A stretch of 64,000 nt of DNA from an uncultured Selenomonas sp. (GTDB taxonomy: Bacteria > Bacillota > Negativicutes > Selenomonadales > Selenomonadaceae): assembly GCA_900552565.1 (NCBI GenBank), contig USAK01000005.1:1-64000 (forward strand). The letters run 5' to 3'. A program made the position numbers and the translations under genes. Below are positions 44,675 to 53,298 of the stretch, piece by piece (the first letter of the stretch is position 1; each line of letters opens with the position of its first letter). The notes below the pieces were generated by a model. It saw only the letters and a program-made list of their open reading frames with translations, searched no databases and was not told the origin of the DNA.

Positions 44675-46738
44675 ATGAAATCTTATCAGAGTTCGAACCT
44701 GCGCAACGTAGCGGTCCTTGGCCATGGCAAGACGGGCAAGACGAGTCTTCTCGATGCGTGTCTTTTCAATGCGGGCGCGGTCAAGCGCCTCGGCAGCGTT
44801 GAAGAACACACGAGCGTACTTGACTGTGAGCCGGAAGAAGAAAAGCGCGGCCTGACCATCAACATGAAGCTGGCGGCCTGCGAATGGCGTGATTATAAAA
44901 TCAATTTCATCGACACTCCGGGATATCCTGACTTTGTCGGTGAAGTCAAAGGGGCGCTGACGGCGGCGGACAGCGCACTCATCGTGATTTCGGCGCCGTC
45001 GGGCATCGAGGTGGAAACGGAAAAGGCCTGGCGCTATGCGGAAGAGGCGGAGCTGCCGCGCGCGTTCTTTATCAATAAGATGGACCGCGAGCATGCGGAT
45101 TTCCAGCAGGTCGTCGAAGAGCTGCGCGTGCGCTTCGGCGACGGTGTCGTGCCCGTGCAGCTGCCAATCGGTCAGGAAGCGGCCTTTCAGGGCGTCGTCG
45201 ACCTGCTGGCCCTGCATATGAAGATTGTCACGCATGATGAGGAAGACCTCATTGCGGATATTCCAGAGTACATTCAGGGCGATGTCGAAGAGGCACGTCA
45301 GAAACTCATTGAGTCCGTGGCTGAATTCAACAATGAACTGCTGGAGAAATACATCGAAGGGGAGGAAATCACCGAAGTCGAGGTTGCGGCAGCCATGATT
45401 GAAGGCATTCAGGCCGGCAAAATCTTCCCCGTATTCTGCGGCTCGGCCAAGCAGAACATCGGCGTCAAGAAGCTTATGAACGGCATTGTCGAATATATGC
45501 CGACGCCGTATTTCCACGTGGCCATCGGCCTTGACCCCGAGAGCGGCGACATCAAGGAACGCCATACGGAAGATGCGTTCTCGGCGCAGGTCTTCAAGAC
45601 CATTGTCGACCCGTTCATTGGCCGCATGAGTTATCTGCGCATCTTCTCGGGCACGATGCGGGGCGACAGCACGTACACGCATCCAAACAAGGAGAATACG
45701 GAGCGCGTCGGCACGATTTTCTCACTGCAGGGCAAGCGGCAGGAGCATCTGGCCTCGGCTGCGGCCGGCGATATCGTCGCAACGACGAAGCTGCAGTCCG
45801 TCAAGACGGGCGATACGCTCTGCGATGGGGCCGACCCGATTGTCTATGAGAATATCGAATATCCGGCGCCGATGCTCGCGATGGCCGCGGCGGCCCACAA
45901 AAAGGGCGATGAGGATAAAGTCTTTGCTGCACTGGCCAAGCAGCAGGATGAGGACCCGACGATTCTCGTCGAGAAGAATCCGGAGACGCATGAGACCATT
46001 CTGCGCGGCATCGGTGAGGTCCACCTCGAGGTGCTCAAGGAAAAACTGCAGCGCAAATTCGGTGTGGATCTGGAACTTCATGAGCCGCGCGTGCCGTACC
46101 GTGAGACCATCCGCAAGAGCGTCAAGGTACAGGGCAAGCACAAGAAACAGAGCGGCGGCCACGGCCAGTACGGCGATGTCTGGCTCGAAATCAGTCCGAA
46201 GGAAGCCGGTACAGGCAACGAATTCACCGAGACGATTTTTGGCGGCAGCGTGCCGCGCCAGTACATCCCTGCCGTCGAGAAGGGCACGGCCGAGACGCTC
46301 GCGGGCGGCGTGCTCGCGGGCTATCCAGTCGTCGATGTCAAAGTCAACCTCTACGATGGCTCGTATCATACGGTTGACTCTTCGGAGGCCGCGTTCAAGA
46401 CAGCGACGTCCCTGGCCATCCGCAAGGGCGTCATGGAGGCCAGTCCGATTCTTCTCGAGCCGATTGACGATATCCGCATTACGGCGCCGGAATACTATAT
46501 GGGCGATGTCGTCGGGCGGCTCAATTCGAAGCGTGCGCGCATCCTCGGCATCGAGGGCAAGGGCAAGGATATGAGTGAAATCCATGCAGAGGTTCCTGAG
46601 TCCGAGCTCTACCGCTTTGCGACGGAGCTTCGTTCCCTGACGCAGGGCCGCGGCAGCTACACGCTGAGCTTCGCGCGCTATGAACCGATGCCGGAGCGCA
46701 ATGCCGAAGCCGTCATCGCTGCTTCAAAAGAAAAATAA
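44675..46738 (+). CDS. Elongation factor G-like GTPase (EF-G2 type)
   Basis: This 687-residue translational GTPase has the full EF-G domain layout. The P-loop is GHGKTGKTS (16-24), where canonical EF-G has GHIDAGKTT. DTPGYPDF and NKMDREH are the other G motifs. Domain IV carries GGHGQYGDVWLEI, and the C-terminal domain V follows. It stands alone, not in the rpsL-rpsG-tuf operon, so it is a paralogue; homologues act in recycling, stress or ribosome protection, and the exact role is open. AGGAGGG precedes ATG 44675. Confidence 0.88.
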   Translation: MKSYQSSNLRNVAVLGHGKTGKTSLLDACLFNAGAVKRLGSVEEHTSVLDCEPEEEKRGLTINMKLAACEWRDYKINFIDTPGYPDFVGEVKGALTAADSALIVISAPSGIEVETEKAWRYAEEAELPRAFFINKMDREHADFQQVVEELRVRFGDGVVPVQLPIGQEAAFQGVVDLLALHMKIVTHDEEDLIADIPEYIQGDVEEARQKLIESVAEFNNELLEKYIEGEEITEVEVAAAMIEGIQAGKIFPVFCGSAKQNIGVKKLMNGIVEYMPTPYFHVAIGLDPESGDIKERHTEDAFSAQVFKTIVDPFIGRMSYLRIFSGTMRGDSTYTHPNKENTERVGTIFSLQGKRQEHLASAAAGDIVATTKLQSVKTGDTLCDGADPIVYENIEYPAPMLAMAAAAHKKGDEDKVFAALAKQQDEDPTILVEKNPETHETILRGIGEVHLEVLKEKLQRKFGVDLELHEPRVPYRETIRKSVKVQGKHKKQSGGHGQYGDVWLEISPKEAGTGNEFTETIFGGSVPRQYIPAVEKGTAETLAGGVLAGYPVVDVKVNLYDGSYHTVDSSEAAFKTATSLAIRKGVMEASPILLEPIDDIRITAPEYYMGDVVGRLNSKRARILGIEGKGKDMSEIHAEVPESELYRFATELRSLTQGRGSYTLSFARYEPMPERNAEAVIAASKEK

Positions 46739-46752
46739 GGCCATACAGGCAA

Positions 46753-46795
46753 ATAAATAGAGCAGATAAGAAAAAATCTTATCTGCTCTATTTAT
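46753..46795. terminator. Bidirectional terminator between EF-G-like gene and rpmB
   Basis: An 18-base perfect inverted repeat (46753-46770 with 46778-46795) around AAAAAAT lies between convergent genes. The stem is flanked by A/T-rich ends. Confidence 0.85.
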
Positions 46796-46825
46796 GATAT
46801 ATCAGCTTTGATATGATGCGCAAAA

Positions 46826-47017
46826 TCAAAGGGCACGCTGAACCTTACCGGAACGCAGGCAGCGCGTGCAGACGTTGACACGTTTAACCTCGCCGTCAAC
46901 AACAGCGCGGACACGCTGGATGTTCGGTTTCCAGGAACGTTTCGTCTTCAGGTGGGAGTGGCTGACGTTGTTGCCGGACAGCTCGCCTTTTGCACAAAAC
47001 TCGCAAACATTTGCCAT
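46826..47017 (-). CDS. rpmB: Ribosomal protein L28
   Basis: This is a 63-residue 50S protein. Two CxxC pairs (CEFC near the start, CTRC near the end) show the zinc-binding C+ form. SHSHLKTKRSWKPN is the family core. AAGGAGGTG precedes ATG 47017. It is a single gene convergent with the EF-G-like gene; its promoter lies in the hairpin that ends pepF. Confidence 0.97.
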   Translation of the reverse strand: MANVCEFCAKGELSGNNVSHSHLKTKRSWKPNIQRVRAVVDGEVKRVNVCTRCLRSGKVQRAL

Positions 47018-47036
47018 GTGTTACACCTCCTTAATC

Positions 47037-47056
47037 CTTAAGGGCAGATTGCCCCT
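47037..47056 (-). promoter_or_regulatory. Small hairpin in the rpmB leader
   Basis: On the minus strand AGGGGCA and TGCCCTT (one G-U pair) form a seven-base-pair stem around ATC, about ten bases before the AAGGAGG site. It could influence rpmB translation; no data support this beyond position. Confidence 0.35.
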
Positions 47057-47071
47057 AAACACAATATAAGT

Positions 47072-47100
47072 ATTCTAGCACAAATCGGAGCGCCTTGCAA
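47072..47100 (-). promoter_or_regulatory. Promoter of rpmB
   Basis: On the minus strand TTGCAA (47100-47095), a 17-base spacer and TAGAAT (47077-47072). The -35 and most of the spacer lie inside the left arm of the pepF hairpin. Confidence 0.7.
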
Positions 47101-47129
47101 GTATTTTTACTTGACAAGGCGCTCCGATT
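47083..47129 (-). terminator. Hairpin ending pepF
   Basis: AATCGGAGCGCCTTG (47083-47097) is a perfect complement of 47115-47129, with an inner CAAGTA/TACTTG stem. The T-run on the minus side is short (TTTG), so termination strength is uncertain. Confidence 0.65.
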
Positions 47130-47181
47130 GTTGTTTTGCAGGGGTGGGCTGCAATTTCGGGGATTGGGGGACGGCAAAATC

Positions 47182-48987
47182 TTATTTTGCGGCCTGCCCG
47201 AGTTCGTCGAGGCAGCGGCGGAACTTCTCAAAGGTAATCTTGAACGGCTCTGTGCCCGTCATATCGACGCCGGCGTTCTGCAGCAGTGTGATGGAGTAGT
47301 CGCTGCCGCCGCTGGCGAGGTAATCAAGATAAGCCTTCTGCGCAGGCTCGCCCTTCGTGCGCAGATTATGGGAGAGTGTCATGGCCGCAGCATAGCCCGT
47401 TGCGTACTGGTAGACATAGAACGGACGGTAGAAATGCGGGATGCGGCTCCATTCGGCAGCGAGCTCTTTGTCGAGCACGACATCCTCGCCGTAGTAATCG
47501 CGGTTGAGCTTCATCCAGATGTTCTCGAGGCGGTCGGCCGTCAGGGCCTCGCCTTTTTCGGCGAGCGTGTGCGTCTCAAGCTCGAATTCGGCGAACAGCA
47601 TCTGGCGGAAGACGGTCGTGCGAATCTGCTCGAGGTAGAGATTGAGATAGTAGAGGCGTTCCCTGCCTTTGGCATGCTGCAGCATGTATTCAAGCAGCAG
47701 ATTTTCATTCGTCGTCGAGGCGACTTCGGCACAGAAAATCGTGTACTCGGAATTCGTGAATTCCTGCTTCTGGCTGCTGTACCAGCTGTGCATCGAATGT
47801 CCCATCTCGTGCGCGAGTGTTGACAGCGATTCGTAGGTGTCATTCCAGCTCATGAGTACGAAGGGATGGACGCCGTAAACGCCCCACGAGTAAGCGCCGC
47901 TGCGTTTGCCCTGATTCTCGCAGCGGTCGACCCAGCCGCTCGCAAGGCCGTGGAACAGGTCATGAAGATACGTCTGGCCGAGGGGCTGCAGGGCTTCCCT
48001 GAGGATGGGCTGTGCTTTTTCGTAAGGATAGGAGACAGCGGGCTTTTCGACAATCGGCACATAGAGGTCATACATATGAAGCTCGTCGAGCTGCAGCAGC
48101 TGTTTCTTGACAGCCATGTAGCGGTGCAGCTCCGGCAGATACGAGCGCGTGGCCTCGATGGCCTTGTCGTAGACAGAGACCGGAATGTTGTTGGCATCGA
48201 GTGCCGCCTCGCGCATCGTTGCATAATGGCGCATCGAGGCCGTGAACTGGCTGGCCTTGACTGATGAACTGTAGAGCGAGGCAAAGGTGTTGCGGAAGGC
48301 ATGGTACGTCTGGAACAGTTTGGTGAATGCGTCTTTGCGGACGTCCTGTTTTTCGCTGCGCAGGAATTTCATATAGCGGCTTTCTGAGAGCGGCGTGAGC
48401 CTGCCGTCTTCGCCGAGCGTATCGGGGAACTTGAGGTCGGCGTTGACCATGACCGTGTAGGTATTGCGGGCCGAGCTGCGGAGCTCACCTGTGCGGGCGA
48501 GGAAGGACTCCTGCTCCGGCGTCAGGATATGGGCCTTGAGGCGCAGAAGCTCCTGAAGATGAAAGCGGTATTTCCGGAGTCCTGGCAGGGCCTCGGGCAG
48601 GGCACGCAGTTTTTCTTCGGGCAGTGCAAGAAGCTCCGGTTCGATGAAGGACGTCGCGGCACCGGCCTTATCGAGGAGCGGCATGACGCTGGCCACAGCG
48701 GCCTGATACTCCTGATTGCCCGTATCGGTGTCGGCCATCATGCGGGCCCAGGCAAAGACCGCGCTCAGTGTGATTTCCATCTCGTCCTGTTTCGTCAGGC
48801 AGTCGAGCAGGGCCTGAGGTTCACTTAATCTGCCGCGGAACTTCTGGATTTCCGCCAATGTCTTCGTGATGCCATCGCGGGCCGCCTGCCATTCTGCTGC
48901 TGTCTTATAGATATCATCAAGATGCCAGCGTGCTTCAGCGGGGATGTTCTCGCGGTTTGGCAGCGCCGCGTTCTTCATTGTCGTCAT
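47182..48987 (-). CDS. pepF: Oligoendopeptidase F
   Basis: PepF is a cytosolic M3B zinc metallopeptidase that degrades short peptides. The zinc motif HEMGH is in STLAHEMGHSMHSW, with the third ligand Glu in EVASTTNE. The protein has 601 residues from ATG 48987; ATG 48993 is two codons earlier but only three bases from AAAGGAAG, so 48987 is preferred. The N-terminal helical region (about 30-200) forms the lid. It is transcribed alone and ends at the hairpin shared with the rpmB promoter. Confidence 0.95.
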   Translation of the reverse strand: MTTMKNAALPNRENIPAEARWHLDDIYKTAAEWQAARDGITKTLAEIQKFRGRLSEPQALLDCLTKQDEMEITLSAVFAWARMMADTDTGNQEYQAAVASVMPLLDKAGAATSFIEPELLALPEEKLRALPEALPGLRKYRFHLQELLRLKAHILTPEQESFLARTGELRSSARNTYTVMVNADLKFPDTLGEDGRLTPLSESRYMKFLRSEKQDVRKDAFTKLFQTYHAFRNTFASLYSSSVKASQFTASMRHYATMREAALDANNIPVSVYDKAIEATRSYLPELHRYMAVKKQLLQLDELHMYDLYVPIVEKPAVSYPYEKAQPILREALQPLGQTYLHDLFHGLASGWVDRCENQGKRSGAYSWGVYGVHPFVLMSWNDTYESLSTLAHEMGHSMHSWYSSQKQEFTNSEYTIFCAEVASTTNENLLLEYMLQHAKGRERLYYLNLYLEQIRTTVFRQMLFAEFELETHTLAEKGEALTADRLENIWMKLNRDYYGEDVVLDKELAAEWSRIPHFYRPFYVYQYATGYAAAMTLSHNLRTKGEPAQKAYLDYLASGGSDYSITLLQNAGVDMTGTEPFKITFEKFRRCLDELGQAAK

Positions 48988-49124
48988 GGGCATGACTTCC
49001 TTTCTGACTTTCTTCGTTTGGATACTTTTCTTTCTTATTATATCACAGTGTGCGGCCCTATACTTCTGCCGCCGTTCCTGCTACAATGAAATATGTTTAC
49101 AAGACATCGGCGGGGAGCTTCATT

Positions 49125-49529
49125 GTGACTGCTGAAAATTTTCTTTTCGCCTTCCTGCCCATCGCAGCCCTGCTCGTCCTGCTTCTGCTGCTGCGGCAGT
49201 CGGTACTGCGGGCAGCAGGTGTGGGCCTGGTGCTGGCTGTCTTTGCTGATTTTATCGGCTTTGGGGGAACGGCAGGGCAGGCAGCGAAAGCCTGTCTGCA
49301 GGGCGCTGTGCATTCTCTGCCCATCATCGTTGTGTTTGGCACGCTGTTCCTTTATGCCTGGGCCGAAGAATCGGGCAGCCTGCGCCGTCTGCGGATGCTC
49401 CTGGCCGCTGCTGACCGCGCTGTTTTTCTGTGCCTTGTTCAGCCTGCTGTCCTGTGCGGCGCCATATCTTATGTCATGAACCGATGCAAGCAAAGGGGGA
49501 TACATCACTTTGTCACAAGCAGAATATAA
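49125..49529 (+). pseudogene. L-lactate permease-like transporter, N-terminal fragment
   Basis: GTG 49125 has GGGGAG seven bases upstream and begins a 134-residue hydrophobic protein: ENFLFAFLPIAALLVLLLLL, a charged turn, then GAVHSLPIIVVFGTLFLYAWAEESG. The arrangement matches the first membrane segments of LctP-family lactate permeases, which have over 500 residues. The frame runs into MNRCKQRGIHH and stops inside the next gene, so all later segments are gone. The cut lies near 49480, just before the ribosome site of the radical-SAM gene. Assignment is by pattern only and moderate. Confidence 0.45.
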
Positions 49530-51288
49530 AGACATCCTTTGGCTGGCGGTCAATGCCAAATACATGCATACCTCGCTGGCCGTGCGCTATCTGCGCGAAT
49601 GCGTCAAGGGCTCTGAGATTATGGAGCTCACCATCAATCATCAGCTGCTCGATGCTCTCGGAGAGATTTATGAGAAGCATCCGCGCGTGCTCGGTATCGT
49701 CTGCTACATCTGGAATATCGAGATGGTCAAGAAGCTTTTAGAGCTTTTGCCGAAGGCCCTGCCGGAGACCGTCATCATCTGCGGCGGACCGGAGGTCTCG
49801 TATGGCACAGCCGATTTTATGCGGGAATTTCCGATGGTCGACTTTGTCATCCGCGGCGAAGGGGAAGAAGCTGTGCCGAAGCTCATCGCTCGCATCCGTC
49901 AATTCCATTTTGAGAAACAGGCAATGAAAAAAGTCAGCAGCCTCGGCGTCATTCCGGGTGTTGCCATGCGGTGCGAAGACGGCACCATCGAGGAAAGCAC
50001 GGATGTAACGGTGGCAGACTTTGCCAATCCTGCTGTTGTGCCGTTTGGCTACCGCGAAGAGGAAATGGAAGGCCTCAGGGAACGCATCCTTTATTATGAG
50101 ACGTCGCGCGGCTGCCCGTTTTCGTGTGCCTACTGCCTGTCGTGTGCGACGGCCGGTGTACGCTATTTGCCGCTGGCGCGCGTGTTTCGCGAGCTCGACT
50201 TCTTCGTGCGCCACGATGTGCGTCAGGTCAAGTTTGTCGACCGCACGTTTAACGCGAAAAAGTCACATTTTCTGCCCATCCTGCAGTACCTCGTCAAACT
50301 GCCGGCGTCAGTGCACACGAATTTCCATTTTGAAGTCGCCATCGACTACCTCGACGAAGAGGTCCTCGAGACCTTGAGCCAGCTGCCTCGCGGCCGCGTG
50401 CAGCTCGAGATTGGCATCCAGTCGACGAATCCTCAGACGCTCGCGGCCGTTTCGCGCGTCAACCATTGGGAGAAGATAGCGGGCCATATCCGCCGCATCC
50501 TTTCCTTCCATAATATGCACCTGCATGTCGACCTCATCATCGGCCTGCCGGGCGAGGGCATGGCGTCGTTTGCGAAGTCGTTCAACGATGTCTACGCCCT
50601 GCACACCGATATGCTGCAGCTCGGCTTCCTCAAGTTCCTCAAGGGGGCTTCGATGATGAACCTCGTTCAGCCTTACGGCTATGCTTATATGCCGATGGCA
50701 CCGTATGAAGTCATGACGTCTGATGCCCTGACGTATGGCGAGATTCGCTGGTTTCACAGCTTTGAGGCCGTTTTTGAGTACTATTACAACGCCGGCCGCT
50801 GCCGTCATACGGCAGACTTCCTGATTGCCGCAGAGGAACACGGCGATGCCTTTGCCTTCTGGCGCCGATTGACAAATTGGTGGGAGAGCCGGGGGTATCA
50901 TAAAGTCGGTCATGCGACAAAAAATCTCTACAAGTACCTGCTGGACTTCTGTCAGGAGACCTACGGCATGCAGGCGGAGCTTCTTGACAATCTGCTGCGC
51001 TTCGATGCCCTGATGGCCGACGGCAGACGCATCCGGCCGGTATATCTGCATTGGGATATGGAAAAACATCAGGACAAAACGGCGCCGTTCTGGCGCAGTG
51101 ACAGGCCGCTTCAGTACATCCCTGATTTTGTCTTCCGCAACTGGCGCGATGTGCGCGGCAAATATCATATCGAGTTCTTTGCTTACGATGTGCGTCAGGC
51201 AGCGGCGGGGAAAATCGAGCAGCGCCAGACGATACTCTTATTTGACTTTACCGGCCCGGATGTGACATGTCAGGAAATCGTGCTATAA
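49510..51288 (+). CDS. B12-binding/radical-SAM protein, DUF4080 family
   Basis: This 592-residue protein has three parts. A cobalamin-binding-like Rossmann domain (about 8-130) contains ICGGPEVSYG and FVIRGEGEEA. A radical-SAM domain has the cluster motif CPFSCAYC (about 205-212) in YYETSRGCPFSCAYCLS. A C-terminal DUF4080 region follows (about 380-570). The substrate is unknown. It starts at TTG 49510, with AAGGGGGA about ten bases upstream, inside the tail of the lactate-permease remnant. A HAD phosphatase gene follows after 41 bases. Confidence 0.88.
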   Translation: MSQAEYKDILWLAVNAKYMHTSLAVRYLRECVKGSEIMELTINHQLLDALGEIYEKHPRVLGIVCYIWNIEMVKKLLELLPKALPETVIICGGPEVSYGTADFMREFPMVDFVIRGEGEEAVPKLIARIRQFHFEKQAMKKVSSLGVIPGVAMRCEDGTIEESTDVTVADFANPAVVPFGYREEEMEGLRERILYYETSRGCPFSCAYCLSCATAGVRYLPLARVFRELDFFVRHDVRQVKFVDRTFNAKKSHFLPILQYLVKLPASVHTNFHFEVAIDYLDEEVLETLSQLPRGRVQLEIGIQSTNPQTLAAVSRVNHWEKIAGHIRRILSFHNMHLHVDLIIGLPGEGMASFAKSFNDVYALHTDMLQLGFLKFLKGASMMNLVQPYGYAYMPMAPYEVMTSDALTYGEIRWFHSFEAVFEYYYNAGRCRHTADFLIAAEEHGDAFAFWRRLTNWWESRGYHKVGHATKNLYKYLLDFCQETYGMQAELLDNLLRFDALMADGRRIRPVYLHWDMEKHQDKTAPFWRSDRPLQYIPDFVFRNWRDVRGKYHIEFFAYDVRQAAAGKIEQRQTILLFDFTGPDVTCQEIVL

Positions 51289-51329
51289 TTTACCACAGAG
51301 CATCAATATTATAGAAGGGAACATGAACT

Positions 51330-52094
51330 ATGAAATTAGCAGCAACTGATTTTGACGGGACGTTCTGTCCCATTCAGCAGCCCGTGCCGCAGTCAAATAT
51401 CGAGGCCGTCAAAACATGGCAGGCCGCAGGCCATAAATTTGGCATCTGTACGGGCCGCGGCCTGAGCCTCATTGATTTCGAGCTGAAAAAATATCCGGAC
51501 CTTCATCCCGACTACCTCGTCTGCAACAACGGTGCCGTCATCGTCAATGAACAGAAGGAAATCCTCACGAGCCTGACTTTTCCGCGCGAAATGCTTCAGG
51601 GGCTTCTCGATATGCCACTCATCCATGAGACGAAAAATCCCATGCGCATCCTGACGGAGACGGATATGTACCTTTTGGATATCCCAACCGTCACAGAGTT
51701 TGGTCTGAACATCCCGATGGAGAAAGTGACGTTTGCGCAGGCACGCGAGATGCCCAAGGTCGTGCAGGTCAGCATGCGCTGCGCGACGGTCGAGGAGGCA
51801 CAGGCGATGACGGCGAAAATCCGCGAAAAATATCCGGACATCATCGGCAACATCAACCGCAATTACGTCGACCTCAACCTCAAAGAGGCCAATAAGCGCG
51901 ACGGCCTGCGCCGCCTGCTCGCGGTCACGAAGTGGCAGCCGGAAGACGTTTTCTTCATCGGCGACGACCAGAACGACCTGCCCGCCGTCGAGTACTTCCG
52001 CGGCTATACCGTAGAGACGGCACAGCCCTTCATGAAGGAAGCCGCCAAGGCCGTTTATCCGAGCGTTGGGGATATGCTGCTCAGGAATATCTAA
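51330..52094 (+). CDS. HAD-superfamily phosphatase (Cof type)
   Basis: This 254-residue cytosolic hydrolase belongs to the Cof/IIB subfamily, acting on small phosphorylated metabolites such as sugar phosphates. The nucleophile Asp7 is in ATDFDGTF. GICTGRGLSL, the cap domain (about 80-185) and the metal motif GDDQNDLPAVEYF follow. GAAGGG lies upstream of ATG 51330. It is the last gene before a terminator shared with fba. Confidence 0.88.
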   Translation: MKLAATDFDGTFCPIQQPVPQSNIEAVKTWQAAGHKFGICTGRGLSLIDFELKKYPDLHPDYLVCNNGAVIVNEQKEILTSLTFPREMLQGLLDMPLIHETKNPMRILTETDMYLLDIPTVTEFGLNIPMEKVTFAQAREMPKVVQVSMRCATVEEAQAMTAKIREKYPDIIGNINRNYVDLNLKEANKRDGLRRLLAVTKWQPEDVFFIGDDQNDLPAVEYFRGYTVETAQPFMKEAAKAVYPSVGDMLLRNI

Positions 52095-52104
52095 AAAGGC
52101 AATA

Positions 52105-52136
52105 AAAAAGACCGCTGTGAAAGCGGTCTTTTTATT
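52105..52136. terminator. Bidirectional terminator between HAD gene and fba
   Basis: AAAAAGACCGCT (52105-52116) pairs with AGCGGTCTTTTT (52122-52133). T-runs are present for both directions. Confidence 0.9.
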
Positions 52137-52158
52137 GTGCTTAAAGCATCCGGATGGA

Positions 52159-53157
52159 TTACTTGTTGGCGTTGACGAGTTCCATAACGCCAGCAGCGCT
52201 GTTTGCGGAGCCGAGAACTTCTTTGATCTTGTGCTCAACGAGCTCTTTGATGTAAGCACGGCCATCAGCGCAGTACTGACGCGGATCGAAATGCTCCGGA
52301 TGAGCGAAGAAGTGCTCACGGATACCAGCCGTCATAGCGAGGCGCAGGTCGGAGTCGATGTTGATCTTGCAGACAGCGGATTTAGCAGCCTTGCGGAGCT
52401 GGTCCTCAGGGATACCTACAGCATCAGCGAGTTTGCCGCCGTTGTCGTTGATGATCTTGACATACTTCGGAATAACGGAAGAAGCACCATGGAGAACAAT
52501 CGGGAACTCCGGAATCTTCTTCTCGATTTCAGCGAGGATGTCAAAACGCAGTTCAGGCGGTACGAGAACGCCGTCAGCGTTGCGCGTGCACTGTTCCGGT
52601 TTGAACTTGAATGCACCATGGCTCGTGCCGATAGCGATAGCGAGGGAGTCAACGCCCGTCTCACGAACGAATTCCTCAACCTCTTCCGGCTGCGTGTAAG
52701 CTGCTTCATGAGCAGCGACTTTTACATCATCCTCGATGCCGGCGAGCTTACCGAGCTCAGCTTCGACAACGACGCCATGCTCATGGGCATAAGCAACGAC
52801 TTCCTGCGTGCGTTTGATGTTCTCTTTGAACTCATACTTGGAGCCATCGAACATAACGGACGTGAAGCCATCATCGATGCAGGCTTTGCAGGTCTCGAAA
52901 TCCGGACCATGATCGAGGTGCAGAGCGATAGGAATATCGTTGACCTCAAGAGCTGCCTCGACGAGGTGACGGAGATACGGGCCCTTGGCATACTTACGTG
53001 CGCCGGCGGAAGCCTGGAGGATAACCGGGGAATTCAGCTCTGCAGCTGCTTCCGTGATACCCTGTACAATCTCCATGTTGTTGATGTTGAAAGCACCGAT
53101 GGCGAAGCCGCCTTCATAAGCTTTCTTGAACATTTCTTTCGTTCCAACTAATGGCAT
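52159..53157 (-). CDS. fba: Class II fructose-bisphosphate aldolase
   Basis: This zinc aldolase cleaves fructose-1,6-bisphosphate in glycolysis and gluconeogenesis. It has 332 residues. Metal and phosphate sites are visible: ALHLDHGPDFE, the glutamate in VVEAELGKLAG, IGTSHGAFKF, VLHGASS and INIDSDLR. The start ATG 53157 has AGGGGG upstream. Codon choice (GCT, GTT, CGT, and AAC over AAT) differs from neighbours, as in highly expressed genes. It is convergent with the HAD gene and has its own extended -10 promoter. Confidence 0.96.
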   Translation of the reverse strand: MPLVGTKEMFKKAYEGGFAIGAFNINNMEIVQGITEAAAELNSPVILQASAGARKYAKGPYLRHLVEAALEVNDIPIALHLDHGPDFETCKACIDDGFTSVMFDGSKYEFKENIKRTQEVVAYAHEHGVVVEAELGKLAGIEDDVKVAAHEAAYTQPEEVEEFVRETGVDSLAIAIGTSHGAFKFKPEQCTRNADGVLVPPELRFDILAEIEKKIPEFPIVLHGASSVIPKYVKIINDNGGKLADAVGIPEDQLRKAAKSAVCKINIDSDLRLAMTAGIREHFFAHPEHFDPRQYCADGRAYIKELVEHKIKEVLGSANSAAGVMELVNANK

Positions 53158-53205
53158 TTTTCATTACCCCCTAATGAAATTATGTTCACTATACGAACTG
53201 ATTTC

Positions 53206-53214
53206 ATTATAACA
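53206..53214 (-). promoter_or_regulatory. Extended -10 promoter of fba
   Basis: TGTTATAAT on the minus strand (53214-53206) is a perfect extended -10. The -35 at the usual distance (TACACC) is weak. Confidence 0.6.
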
Positions 53215-53298
53215 TAGAACTGGCTTATGGTGTATAGCGGAATGTCAATTTTTACGAAAATCTCGTCATTTGCGAATAAATAATAAGAATTATCCGCA

